A DNA stretch of 51,738 bases from SVTX01 sp964629615 (GCA_964629615.1 CAZVUD010000005.1:1-51738); one strand, 5' to 3'; counted from the first letter of the stretch, positions 23,946-32,936 are shown. Notes: a model not told the origin generated them from the letters alone. Numbers and translations are program-made.

Positions 23946-26777
23946 TTATTTATTCAGCCACTTTCTAAGGTACATGCCCGTATAAGAGCCCTTCACCTTA
24001 GCTACCTCCTCGGGAGTGCCGCACGCAACTATCCTGCCGCCGCCGTCGCCCCCCTCGGGACCGAGATCTATGATATGATCCGCGCATTTTATAACGTCCA
24101 GATTATGCTCTATGCATATAACGGTATTTCCGCTGTCGCATATGCGGTCAAGCACCCAGAGCAGCTTTGCGACATCCGCGGTGTGCAATCCCGTCGTCGG
24201 CTCGTCAAGTATATACACCGTGCCGCCCGTGCTTCGGCGCGCAAGCTCTGTTGCAAGCTTAACTCTCTGCGCCTCTCCGCCTGACAGGGTAGTTGACGAC
24301 TGACCTATTTTTACATATCCGAGTCCGACATCAAACAGTGTCTGGAGCTTTCTTGTGATCTTTGGCAATCCGTCAAAGAATGTCAAGCCCTCCTCGACCG
24401 TCATCTCAAGCACGTCATATATATTTTTATCCTTGTATCTTACCTCAAGAGTATCCCTGTTATAGCGCTTACCCTTGCACAGATCGCATGTGACATACAC
24501 ATCGGGAAGGAAATGCATCTCGATGCATTTAACGCCGTCGCCTTCACATGCCTCGCATCTTCCGCCCTTTACGTTAAATGAAAAGCGTCCTGCGCCATAT
24601 CCCTTTGCCTTAGCGTCGCGCGTCTGCGCAAAAAGCTCGCGTATATCCGAAAACAGACCTGTATATGTGGCAGGATTGGAGCGCGGCGTTCTGCCTATCG
24701 GGCTTTGATCTATGCATATGACCTTGTCAAGCTCGCCGTCCCATTCCACACCGTCGCAATCGCCGCTGTAGGTCATGGCTCGATTCAGCCTTTTTGCAAG
24801 CTCGGGATATATGATACTGTTTACAAGAGAGGATTTTCCGCTGCCCGAAACACCCGTTACACATACAAATTTTCCGATAGGCAGAGACACATCTATATTC
24901 TTAAGATTATGCTCTCTTGCTCCCTTTACCGTGATATATTTTCCGTTACCTTGGCGTCGCTCTCTCGGGACCTCTATCTTTTTTCTGCCCGAAAGATAAG
25001 CTCCCGTAACAGATTCTTCATTAGCCATAACCTCTTCCGGCGTGCCTGCCGCCACGACATGACCGCCGTGTATACCTGCGCCCGGTCCTATGTCAATGAT
25101 ATAGTCGGATTCCAGCATGGTCTCCTCATCATGCTCCACAACTATAACGGTATTACCTATGTCACGAAGCTTTTTGAGAGTGGCTATAAGCTTTGAATTA
25201 TCTCTCTGATGCAGACCTATGCTCGGCTCGTCAAGTATATACAAAACTCCAACAAGTGATGATCCTATCTGGGTCGCAAGTCTGATCCTCTGCGCTTCTC
25301 CGCCCGACAATGTTCCCGCCTTACGCGAAAGCGTCAGATATTCCAGTCCGACACTCACCAAAAATCCAAGACGTGCGCGTATCTCCTTGAGTATCTCCTT
25401 GGCTATGGTCATCTCCGAGGCTGAAAGCTCAAGATGCTCTGTAAATTCCAGCGCGTCCTTTACCGACATGGCGCAGAACTCATGTATGTTCTTTCCTCCC
25501 ACGGTAACATGAAGCGACATACTGTTAAGTCGCATTCCCTTGCAAACGGGACAAGGCGTGTCCTCAATAAACTGCTCGTAATAATCAGCCGACATGCCCA
25601 TTTGTATGCGCTGTTCTATCATTGGTATAACGCCGTCGAACTTAGCCTTGCGCTCATGTGCCTCGCCTCCGAAGTAGCGCGTGCATTCATAAGTTTCATT
25701 TCCCGTTCCGTAAAGCAGGCTGCTTATCGCATCAGCAGAAAATTCGCACAACGGCATATCCATGGTAAAGCCATGCTTTTTACCGACCTCCGCAAAGAGA
25801 GGACCGTTCCAGCTCTCATCCTCAAGCGACTTAAAGCCGTTTACGGCTATGCCGCCCTCACGCAATGACAGCTTTTTATTCGGCATTATCCTGTTCACGC
25901 CCACCGTGCGCATGTCACCAAGACCCGAGCAATGTGGGCATGCGCCCTCGGGATTGTTAAACGAAAACATGCGCGGCTCAAGATCACCCACCGAAATGCC
26001 GTGATCCTCACACGCATAAGACTGGGAAAAGCTGAATTCTTCTCCCTCTTCATCTCCCCTCGGAACTGTCACCACAGTGATATGACCGTCTGCCGCCTTC
26101 AGCGCATTCTCGACAGAATCCGCAAGTCTCGAACGAATTCCATCCTTCATCACAAGTCTGTCAACGATTATCTCTATAGAATGCTTTTTGTTCTTATCAA
26201 GCTTTATCTCTTCGGAAAGATCATATATGCTTCCGTCCACCCTGACTCTGGCATATCCGCTCTTTTTGGCATCCTCGAATACCTTTTCATGCATACCCTT
26301 CTTTGAGCGCACAACGGGAGCCGCGATCATAAATCTCTCCCCCTGCGGCAATTCAAGTATCCTGCCTATTATATCGTCCGTGGTCTGCCGCTTTATCTCT
26401 TTGTTACATACAGGACAGTGCGGCACGCCTATCCTTGCATACATAAGTCGCAAATAATCGTATATCTCGGTAACTGTTCCCACAGTAGAGCGCGGATTTC
26501 GGCTCGTGGTCTTCTGATCTATGGATATCGCAGGTGAAAGCCCCTCACACATATCCACATCAGGCTTATCAAGCTGACCCAAAAACATTCTCGCATAGCT
26601 TGACAGCGACTCCACAAATCTCCTGTGTCCCTCCGCATACACGGTATCAAAAGCAAGCGATGACTTGCCGCTTCCCGAAAGTCCCGACAGCACCACGAGC
26701 TTGTCGCGCGGTATATCTACATCGATATTTTTCAGATTGTGCACACGCGCGCCCCTAATAACTATATTTTTTTCCAT
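23946..26777 (-). CDS. uvrA: Excinuclease ABC subunit A
   Basis: Damage-recognition ATPase of nucleotide excision repair. The 943-residue protein has two ABC ATPase modules: Walker A GLSGSGKS at residues 32-39 and GVSGSGKSS in the second half, signatures LSGGEAQRIRLATQIG and LSGGEAQRVKLATELA, plus zinc-binding cysteines (CPVC, CEACEGDGVKC, CDLCKGKRY). Length is normal. It follows uvrB by 22 bases. Confidence 0.98.
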   Translation of the reverse strand: MEKNIVIRGARVHNLKNIDVDIPRDKLVVLSGLSGSGKSSLAFDTVYAEGHRRFVESLSSYARMFLGQLDKPDVDMCEGLSPAISIDQKTTSRNPRSTVGTVTEIYDYLRLMYARIGVPHCPVCNKEIKRQTTDDIIGRILELPQGERFMIAAPVVRSKKGMHEKVFEDAKKSGYARVRVDGSIYDLSEEIKLDKNKKHSIEIIVDRLVMKDGIRSRLADSVENALKAADGHITVVTVPRGDEEGEEFSFSQSYACEDHGISVGDLEPRMFSFNNPEGACPHCSGLGDMRTVGVNRIMPNKKLSLREGGIAVNGFKSLEDESWNGPLFAEVGKKHGFTMDMPLCEFSADAISSLLYGTGNETYECTRYFGGEAHERKAKFDGVIPMIEQRIQMGMSADYYEQFIEDTPCPVCKGMRLNSMSLHVTVGGKNIHEFCAMSVKDALEFTEHLELSASEMTIAKEILKEIRARLGFLVSVGLEYLTLSRKAGTLSGGEAQRIRLATQIGSSLVGVLYILDEPSIGLHQRDNSKLIATLKKLRDIGNTVIVVEHDEETMLESDYIIDIGPGAGIHGGHVVAAGTPEEVMANEESVTGAYLSGRKKIEVPRERRQGNGKYITVKGAREHNLKNIDVSLPIGKFVCVTGVSGSGKSSLVNSIIYPELAKRLNRAMTYSGDCDGVEWDGELDKVICIDQSPIGRTPRSNPATYTGLFSDIRELFAQTRDAKAKGYGAGRFSFNVKGGRCEACEGDGVKCIEMHFLPDVYVTCDLCKGKRYNRDTLEVRYKDKNIYDVLEMTVEEGLTFFDGLPKITRKLQTLFDVGLGYVKIGQSSTTLSGGEAQRVKLATELARRSTGGTVYILDEPTTGLHTADVAKLLWVLDRICDSGNTVICIEHNLDVIKCADHIIDLGPEGGDGGGRIVACGTPEEVAKVKGSYTGMYLRKWLNK

Positions 26778-26799
26778 TTTACCGCCTTTCGATGGTATA

Positions 26800-28776
26800 T
26801 CAATTCTTTTCTTCTCTTATACGCTTTATCTCATCTCTGAGGTAAGCCGCCTTTTCAAAGTCAAGCCGCCTTGCCGCTTCCTTCATATCTCTCGTCATAG
26901 ACTCTATAAGCGCTTCCTTTTCCTTTTGGCTCAGCTTCTTCTTGCCCTTCTTTGCATTGCCCTTACCCTGTGCGTCCGACAGTCCTATATCTATAACATC
27001 GCGTATTCCCTTATTTATTGTAACGGGGATGATACCGTGTGCCTTGTTGTAGGCATCCTGTATCTTTCTGCGTCGCTCTGTTTCGGATATTGCAACACGC
27101 ATGGATCGCGTGATGCTGTCGGCATACATTATGACCTTGCCCTCGGCATTTCTTGCCGCTCTGCCTATAGTCTGTATGAGGGAGCGCTCGGCGCGCAAAA
27201 ATCCTTCTTTATCCGCATCAAGTATTGCCACAAGAGATACCTCGGGGATATCAAGTCCTTCTCGCAAAAGATTTATACCCACGAGCACATCGAAAACTCC
27301 AAGTCTCAGATCTCTGATTATCTCCATTCTCTCCATGGTATCCACATTGTGGTGGATGTATCTTACCTTAACGCCGTTCTCCTCAAGGTATTCGGTAAGG
27401 TCCTCCGCCATTTTTTTGGTCAGAGTGGTGACAAGGACTCTCTGACCCTTTTTCACCCTCACGCCTATCTCGCCCATGAGATCATCGACCTGACCCTCTA
27501 TCGGGCGCACCTCGATCTCGGGATCGGTAAGTCCCGTGGGGCGGATCATCTGCTCTACCGTCTGCGAGGAATTCTCCTTTTCAAAATCACCCGGTGTCGC
27601 GCTTACGAATATTGCCTGATTTATCCTCTCGCAAAACTCATCAAAGCAAAGAGGACGGTTGTCATATGCGGACGGAAGCCTGAAGCCGTAATCTATAAGA
27701 TTCTTCTTTCTTGCCGTATCGCCGCCGCTCATGCCGCTGACCTGCGGCAGAGTCACGTGGGACTCGTCTACAAACATAATAAAATCCTTTGGAAAATAAT
27801 CAAGCAATGTATATGGCGTAGAGCCTGCAGGACGCCCTGACAGTATTCTCGAATAATTCTCAACACCCGAGCAAAATCCGACCTCACGCAGCATCTCCAT
27901 ATCATATTTAACTCTCTCGGTTATCCTCTGCGCCTCTATGAGCTTATTTTCAGATTCAAAATAAGCCGCTCTCTCCTGCATCTCTCTGTATATCTCAGAG
28001 ATCGCCGCCTCACGCTTTTCATCGGACACCGCATAGTGAGTTGCAGGATATATGCCTGCATATGACAGGAGCCTTATAAGCTCGCCTGTAACTATATTTA
28101 TCTCAGACACGCGGTCTATCTCGTCATCAAAGAACTCTACCCTTATCGCCTTGTCATTCATATTTGCCGGGATTATCTCGACAGTATCCCCTCTGACTCT
28201 GAATGAATCTCTCTTAAGATCCATATCGTTTCTTGTATAGCTGACAGATACGAGCCTGCGTATAAGCTCCTCTCTTGACATATTCTGCCCCGGGCGCAGT
28301 GGGATGAGCAGATCCTTGTATTCATCAGGCTCACCGAGCGAATATATGCAGGAAACGCTTGCAACTATAATTACATCGCGTCTTTCAAACAGTGAGCTGG
28401 TCGCGCTGTGGCGAAGTCTGTCTATCTCCTCATTTATAAGGGCATCCTTCTCTATATACATATCCTTGCCGGGGATGTACGCCTCGGGCTGATAGTAATC
28501 GTAATAAGATACAAAATATTCCACCGCATTGTCAGGGAAAAATTCACGGAATTCCGAGCACAGCTGTGCGGCAAGAGTCTTGTTGTGAGCTAAAACAAGA
28601 GTGGGACGGTTGATCTTTTCTATGACATTTGCCATAGTAAATGTCTTGCCTGAGCCCGTAACGCCGAGCAGTGTCTGCATCCTGTCGCCGCGCGCTATTC
28701 CCTCAACAAGAGCCTTTATCGCCTCAGGCTGATCGCCCATTGGCTTATAATCGCTTTTTAATACAAATCTATCCAT
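26800..28776 (-). CDS. uvrB: Excinuclease ABC subunit B
   Basis: Helicase-like subunit of nucleotide excision repair. Walker A GVTGSGKT is at residues 38-45, the beta-hairpin YYDYYQPEAYIPGKDMYIEK lies near residue 100, and motif VI QTIGRAARN is present; a UVR domain closes the protein (ESMTRDMKEAARRLDFEKAAYLRDEI). At 658 residues it is complete. It heads a uvrB-uvrA-mazG operon with a strong promoter and no visible LexA-type GAAC-N4-GTTC site in the leader. Confidence 0.98.
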   Translation of the reverse strand: MDRFVLKSDYKPMGDQPEAIKALVEGIARGDRMQTLLGVTGSGKTFTMANVIEKINRPTLVLAHNKTLAAQLCSEFREFFPDNAVEYFVSYYDYYQPEAYIPGKDMYIEKDALINEEIDRLRHSATSSLFERRDVIIVASVSCIYSLGEPDEYKDLLIPLRPGQNMSREELIRRLVSVSYTRNDMDLKRDSFRVRGDTVEIIPANMNDKAIRVEFFDDEIDRVSEINIVTGELIRLLSYAGIYPATHYAVSDEKREAAISEIYREMQERAAYFESENKLIEAQRITERVKYDMEMLREVGFCSGVENYSRILSGRPAGSTPYTLLDYFPKDFIMFVDESHVTLPQVSGMSGGDTARKKNLIDYGFRLPSAYDNRPLCFDEFCERINQAIFVSATPGDFEKENSSQTVEQMIRPTGLTDPEIEVRPIEGQVDDLMGEIGVRVKKGQRVLVTTLTKKMAEDLTEYLEENGVKVRYIHHNVDTMERMEIIRDLRLGVFDVLVGINLLREGLDIPEVSLVAILDADKEGFLRAERSLIQTIGRAARNAEGKVIMYADSITRSMRVAISETERRRKIQDAYNKAHGIIPVTINKGIRDVIDIGLSDAQGKGNAKKGKKKLSQKEKEALIESMTRDMKEAARRLDFEKAAYLRDEIKRIREEKN

Positions 28777-28827
28777 ACAAAATCACCCGATATATCAAAA
28801 TCAAGATCTACTGTTCTCTGTTACATT

Positions 28828-28856
28828 ATTATACCACCCAACTTCATTTGTGTCAA
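28828..28856 (-). promoter_or_regulatory. sigma-A promoter of uvrB-uvrA-mazG
   Basis: TTGACA (28851-28856), 17-base spacer, TGG-TATAAT with TATAAT at 28828-28833 on the minus strand. Confidence 0.87.
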
Positions 28857-28885
28857 TAAGCGAAAAAAATATAAAGCGCAAAAGT

Positions 28886-28918
28886 GCCGCCGCGCCGCCA
28901 TGGTGGCGGTGCGGCGGC
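28886..28918 (-). terminator. Very GC-rich hairpin after the CvpA-like gene
   Basis: GCCGCCGC (28886-28893) pairs with GCGGCGGC (28911-28918), followed by a G-T wobble and CCGCC/GGCGG with a short ATGGT loop. On the minus strand ACTTTTGCGC follows, a weak T-run. It lies 20 bases past the stop of the 28939 gene, as expected for a terminator. Confidence 0.75.
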
Positions 28919-28938
28919 AGTAAATTACCGTCAGCCTA

Positions 28939-30408
28939 TCAATTATCTAAATATCCTTCAAATTCTTCGCTGTTTTCAAGAGCGTACATTGCAAAGAACG
29001 CCTTAACGTCATCACCGCTCAGGTCTTCCTTGTCGCCGAGATCCTTTATAAGGCTGTTTGTTATCTCATCAGCCGCTTCACCCTCGATCTTTACTCCGTA
29101 ATTATCAAGCGCGCTTACTACACCCTCGCGAACTGAGCTATGCTTATCTTCGCCGTCAGGCACATTCATTATGTCAGCGATATTGTTCATGAGGTTGTCA
29201 TATTCTTCGTCCTCGCCCTCGGGAACGCCAAGGACAGATGCAAGGCTTCGCACGCTGAGGTCTGTGATCTCAGCAGTTATGGGGGTCATTCTGTCGTTAT
29301 GCTCTATTATTGAAACGACTCCCGAAACAACGCCCTTCTTACTGAGTATGGACAAGATCTCGTCGCTGTTATCGGTATGCTGGAATACTTCGTTTTTGGC
29401 AAGCACCCCAAAAACATCCGCAACTGTATGCAGATCCTCCGAGATATTATCGGCATTTGATGTAGAGAATACCTTCAGCACGCTTGTGATGGTGGGATCA
29501 AGCATCTCACCGCCGTTTATCCTTTCAACTCCGAGGAACTTCTTTCCTTCCAGCCAATTGTTTGAGGCTGTGGAAAGTATCTCGGATGTGAGAGATGCCA
29601 GCAGTCTTGACTTTTCAAGATCGTCTGCACTCTTGTGGAAGGCGTCTACCTGACGGCTTCCGTATGTTTCAACATCCTCTGTGAGCAATTTTACGCAATT
29701 TGCAACATCGATGAGGTTTACAAGCTCATTTTCAAGTGTGATATCGCATCCCTCATACTTCATGGTAGAGGTCTTGCTGTACAGGGCTTTTCCGCCGAGA
29801 TCCAGAACTACCTTTCCCGTGCCTGCATTTACCAAGGGATCGGTATATTCAACCACCTTGTTTTCAGTTCCCTCATCCATAAGAACATCTGCCTGCTTTG
29901 CCACAGAATTTACCATTCTGACAGTACCGAGCAAGGGCATAAGGAGCATAAGTGCAACTACGAATCCGTTTACCATACCAAGTCCGAGTCCGCCAAGCCT
30001 GTCAGCAAGCTTCGGAAGGTGGTTCAAGAGTGGTATAAATCTTATAATGATACCTACTACAATATTAAGTATAAGTCTTATCACAAAGAAAAGCAATGTG
30101 AACACTATCGGAGCGAGCAGCATCGTCACATAATAACCCGATGCTGTAGCAAACGATTCAAGTTCCAATACATCCGCAAGAGCTGTACTGCTGAGCATAT
30201 CGGTTATCTTATCAACTATAACCTGACCAAATCCGAGAGTACCGCTGCATATCATCGAGGTGATGATGAGTGAGGCTATCGCAGATAGGATTATACAGAT
30301 GGTAGCACCGATCGTTTTTTTGAGCTTTTTTAAGAATCCTGCAAGTCCGCACCAAGCAATTATCACAAGCAAGACTATCATAACCGCGTAAGGAAGTATA
30401 GCTGTCAT
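28939..30408 (-). CDS. CvpA-like membrane protein with long extracytoplasmic/C-terminal domain
   Basis: A 489-residue protein. The N-terminal 170 residues contain about four hydrophobic segments (around 3-25, 33-55, 92-125, 145-168) and the CvpA-like GLGLGMVNGFVVALMLL. The remaining 320 residues are hydrophilic and acidic, with repeated short helices (DDLEKSRLLASLTSEILS, ISEDLHTVADVFGVLAKN). CvpA proteins are around 160-200 residues; this one is over twice that. The function is unknown to me. The promoter is strong, and a GC-rich hairpin follows. Assignment to CvpA rests on the N-terminal pattern only. Confidence 0.65.
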   Translation of the reverse strand: MTAILPYAVMIVLLVIIAWCGLAGFLKKLKKTIGATICIILSAIASLIITSMICSGTLGFGQVIVDKITDMLSSTALADVLELESFATASGYYVTMLLAPIVFTLLFFVIRLILNIVVGIIIRFIPLLNHLPKLADRLGGLGLGMVNGFVVALMLLMPLLGTVRMVNSVAKQADVLMDEGTENKVVEYTDPLVNAGTGKVVLDLGGKALYSKTSTMKYEGCDITLENELVNLIDVANCVKLLTEDVETYGSRQVDAFHKSADDLEKSRLLASLTSEILSTASNNWLEGKKFLGVERINGGEMLDPTITSVLKVFSTSNADNISEDLHTVADVFGVLAKNEVFQHTDNSDEILSILSKKGVVSGVVSIIEHNDRMTPITAEITDLSVRSLASVLGVPEGEDEEYDNLMNNIADIMNVPDGEDKHSSVREGVVSALDNYGVKIEGEAADEITNSLIKDLGDKEDLSGDDVKAFFAMYALENSEEFEGYLDN

Positions 30409-30454
30409 AATTTTAGTCCTTTCAAAATAGTAATGATATTTCCTTTACGCTATC

Positions 30455-30483
30455 ATTATACACCCTTGTTCTTAATTTGTCAA
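30455..30483 (-). promoter_or_regulatory. sigma-A promoter of the CvpA-like gene
   Basis: Perfect TTGACA (30478-30483) and TATAAT (30455-30460) with a 17-base spacer, followed by GAAAGGA before the ATG. Confidence 0.87.
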
Positions 30484-30529
30484 GGATTTTCTGATTTTCC
30501 GGAAATTTACTTACAGGGTGGCAAAAGCA

Positions 30530-32101
30530 TCATTTTCCGAGTATGCATTCACATGACATATTCTTTATGCAATAATACCCCTTACCCTTTACGCGCAATC
30601 TGTAAAGCATACACTTTCTCGGATATATGCTGAGCGACCGTATACCGTATTTTTCTCCCTTGATGGTTCCGACAGTCTGCCATGTGCTGTCGCCGTCATA
30701 GGATATCTCAAATGTGAGTGACGCACCAAGTCCGAAATATCCGCGGACATATATACGGGCAGGATAAAGCACGTTTGACACATCGTATGTATCGCTTATC
30801 TCAAAGCTGCTCTCAACAAACCCCTCATACTCCGATCCCGATGGAACTGATTCAGGAGTCGTCATGAGATAGGCTGTCGTTGGAGACAGACCGTAGAGCA
30901 TATCCCCTATCTTAAGCATATTGTTCATCATGCGCGGCTTTTGCTCATAAAACGCCTTGTTATACACGTCATACATAAGAAATCTGTCGTTGTCGTCGCC
31001 GTCATGGCAGGCAAGATAGTATATGCTCTTATCTGCCATACCGTAGCCGCGAACAAGATATTTATAAGGGCATTTTGCAATGCGCTCACTCTTATTGCCG
31101 GAAAATCTCATTATATCTCCGCTTGACAGATAAAATACATCACCTGCAATAACAGCTATGCTGTCGATGTCGCGCTTAAGTATTCCGCCATTGTTGCATA
31201 TCTTTTCAAGCTGATATGCATTGCTGTTGTCGCCGTATACCCTGTATATCTTATTGTTTGAAAATATCACGGGGTATCCGCCGTATTCAATGCACGCAGT
31301 AAATCCCTCGGTATCGTGATATTCGCAAACAAAAGAGTCGTTATCATTGCCGCCAAAGGCGCAAAACGATGTGGCATCACCAACGCTTGAGGCATACACC
31401 TTGTTTCCGAGCACGCCCCAGACTCTGTTCTGTACTATACATGCGCAGCTGAGCTTTGGGACTTCATTGTATATTCCGCAATTACATGTCGCAATGTCGG
31501 CGCTTCCGAATTCATAGTTGTTGAAATACAGTATTCCCTGCTCTTCATCAACGCCGATTATATAGTGATATCCGTCTATGACATCCTTGCTTGCATCACC
31601 GACCATGTACACGCCCTGACCTGCGTGAAAATGATCCGTCAGCTTCAAAAGAGAGCTTGCACTCTTTATGGCATTTACACCGAGAGATGAATTTATAAAT
31701 GTGATATTGACAGCATCGTTTTTCTGCAGATCGCTTAGTGTTCCGCTTACGGGATCATATCTCTTTGCATCGGGAAATATTATTATCTCACCATTGAAGT
31801 TCAGAAATTTCTTTCTCCCGACCGTAAGTGTTCCCTTTTTTGCCCCGTCATAATAAAATCCACCGTTTTCATCTGCATAATACACCTTGTCGTCCAATAT
31901 GCCTATCGACGATATGGGCGTGTCTATATCCCACATAAAATATGGATCTCTCGGTGAGAGCGAGGGATATGATATCGGTGCTATATTCTGCATGGCAACT
32001 ATCTTTTTGCCCTCCGTGCTGTCTGCGCTTACAAGTCCGTCGGCAAATGAATACTCAAATATCTTTCTTTTTTCCTTTGAATTTGTTTCCTGAAGATACA
32101 T
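30530..32101 (-). CDS. Phage stabilisation/neck-like beta-propeller protein (orphan)
   Basis: A 523-residue protein of likely beta-propeller fold, with repeated short strand segments such as VYYADENGGFYYDGAK, NRVWGVLGNKVYASSVGDA, YGGYPVIFSNNKIYRVYGD and FYLSSGDIMRFSG. The C-terminal PRKCMLYRLRVKGKGYYCIK resembles the end of tail/neck proteins in gut phages, and the whole recalls phage packaged-DNA stabilisation proteins (P22 gp10-like). This is recognition from memory, not a search. The start is the ATG at 32101, with GGAGG 7 bases upstream and a TGATG overlap with the preceding gene. Third gene of an orphan cassette. It is intact and without stop codons, so probably under selection. Confidence 0.6.
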   Translation of the reverse strand: MYLQETNSKEKRKIFEYSFADGLVSADSTEGKKIVAMQNIAPISYPSLSPRDPYFMWDIDTPISSIGILDDKVYYADENGGFYYDGAKKGTLTVGRKKFLNFNGEIIIFPDAKRYDPVSGTLSDLQKNDAVNITFINSSLGVNAIKSASSLLKLTDHFHAGQGVYMVGDASKDVIDGYHYIIGVDEEQGILYFNNYEFGSADIATCNCGIYNEVPKLSCACIVQNRVWGVLGNKVYASSVGDATSFCAFGGNDNDSFVCEYHDTEGFTACIEYGGYPVIFSNNKIYRVYGDNSNAYQLEKICNNGGILKRDIDSIAVIAGDVFYLSSGDIMRFSGNKSERIAKCPYKYLVRGYGMADKSIYYLACHDGDDNDRFLMYDVYNKAFYEQKPRMMNNMLKIGDMLYGLSPTTAYLMTTPESVPSGSEYEGFVESSFEISDTYDVSNVLYPARIYVRGYFGLGASLTFEISYDGDSTWQTVGTIKGEKYGIRSLSIYPRKCMLYRLRVKGKGYYCIKNMSCECILGK

Positions 32102-32250
32102 CAATTTTCCTCCCCTGATCTGTTGAGCTGATTTAAGATATATTCAAGCTCCATGCAAAGCAGAGCTATGTAGTCCTCTATGCGTTCAATACGCTCACTC
32201 ACTGTATCGTTATCAGCACTTGTATATTTAGTAAGTCTGATCTTTCCCAT
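32101..32250 (-). CDS. 49-residue protein of the phage-like cassette
   Basis: A tiny gene: MGKIRLTKYTSADNDTVSER followed by an amphipathic helix (RIEDYIALLCMELEYILNQL). Its ATG overlaps the stop of the upstream gene (TAATG) and its stop overlaps the downstream ATG (TGATG). Small helical proteins in this place occur between connector and beta-propeller genes of gut phages, as far as I recall. The strict overlaps on both sides argue that it is real. No function can be assigned. Confidence 0.7.
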   Translation of the reverse strand: MGKIRLTKYTSADNDTVSERIERIEDYIALLCMELEYILNQLNRSGEEN

Positions 32251-32573
32251 TATTTTTTACCTCTTATCACCCATTTTGCATAATCCTTCAAGGATGAATT
32301 GTACGCCGCAGATGATACACTGTATTTTTCAAGTTCACCGCACAAAAGGTCTATCATAGCTATCATATAATATGTGTAAATATCCGAAAAGGCAAACGGA
32401 GCTGTAAGCTCATCACTGCCAAGCGTATGAGGCTTGAATTCATCTGGGGATCTGCCGAACACGAAAGTCATCAGCTTGCTTTCGACATCATTTATCCACA
32501 AAAGCTTAGTATCAAAATCAAATGAATTCTCTTTCACCTTGTCAACATAATCTGCAACTTCCTTTACAGTCAT
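32250..32573 (-). CDS. Phage head-tail connector-like protein (orphan)
   Basis: A 107-residue, mostly helical protein. The pattern of an N-terminal helix, the WINDVESKLMTFVFG segment, a loop, then the LTAPFAFSDIYTYYMIAMIDLLCGELEKYSVSSAAYNSSLKDYAKWV block is familiar from small connector/adaptor proteins of gut siphophages. It starts after a textbook AAAGGAGG. First gene of the three-gene cassette, read from a promoter at 32649 with a twin-hairpin leader. Confidence 0.6.
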   Translation of the reverse strand: MTVKEVADYVDKVKENSFDFDTKLLWINDVESKLMTFVFGRSPDEFKPHTLGSDELTAPFAFSDIYTYYMIAMIDLLCGELEKYSVSSAAYNSSLKDYAKWVIRGKK

Positions 32574-32595
32574 AAGATTCCTCCTTTTATTGATC

Positions 32596-32639
32596 TGTCA
32601 TCCCGAGAGCATGGGATGAGGTGCGCGAGAGCATGCGCT
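32596..32639 (-). repeat. Twin abutting hairpins with identical loops in the cassette leader
   Basis: Hairpin A has arms TCATCCC (32596-32602) and GGGATGA (32611-32617). Hairpin B has arms GGTGCGC (32618-32624) and GCGCTCC (32633-32639), with one mismatch. Both enclose the same 8-base loop, ATGCTCTC when read as the minus-strand RNA, and no base separates them. They occupy the very 5' end of the predicted mRNA. Confidence 0.75.
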
Positions 32640-32648
32640 CCGTATACT

Positions 32649-32677
32649 ATTATAGCATAATATACCTGTTTTGTCGG
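32649..32677 (-). promoter_or_regulatory. Extended -10 promoter of the phage-like cassette
   Basis: TGC-TATAAT with TATAAT at 32649-32654 and a weak -35 (CCGACA, 32672-32677) at 17 bases, on the minus strand. The predicted start near 32642 puts the twin hairpins at the extreme 5' end of the transcript. Confidence 0.6.
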
Positions 32678-32839
32678 CGTACGCAATATGCATACCGATA
32701 TGCCTTGATCTCCATTTCGGGCAAAAGAAAAAGATGAGAATTTGCTCCATGCGATTTTTTCGTGAAATCAGAAATCCGAATGACAATTTTTTGTCTATTG
32801 TATACAAATCAGCAAATATAATATTGGTAATATTTATTA

Positions 32840-32868
32840 TTGACACATAGATGATAATGTGATATCAT
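32840..32868 (+). promoter_or_regulatory. sigma-A promoter of the lipoprotein pseudogene
   Basis: TTGACA (32840-32845), 17-base spacer, TGA-TATCAT with TATCAT at 32863-32868. A leader of about 87 bases follows to the ATG at 32963. A TTGTATACAA palindrome lies further upstream, around 32797-32806. Confidence 0.78.
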
Positions 32869-32892
32869 TAAGTTGGATAAGTAGATATAATG

Positions 32893-32936
32893 AAAGGAGT
32901 GTTACCGATGGGTCACTGATCTGAAGAGATAGGTGA
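32893..32936 (+). promoter_or_regulatory. Structured leader with a three-codon mini-ORF
   Basis: AAAGGAG (32893-32899) is followed by ATG-GGT-CAC-TGA (32908-32919), a minimal frame Met-Gly-His. A stem-loop overlaps it: TCAC, TG, ATCT, loop GAAG, AGAT, AG, GTGA (32913-32936), a two-part stem with a 2x2 internal loop. The true ribosome binding site of the lipoprotein gene comes after it. It could be a translational attenuator, or a chance arrangement. Confidence 0.4.

Noticed and set aside
28777..28860. SOS (LexA) box at uvrB
   Set aside because: No GAAC-N4-GTTC-like site is visible between the promoter and the start codon; a different clostridial LexA pattern cannot be excluded.
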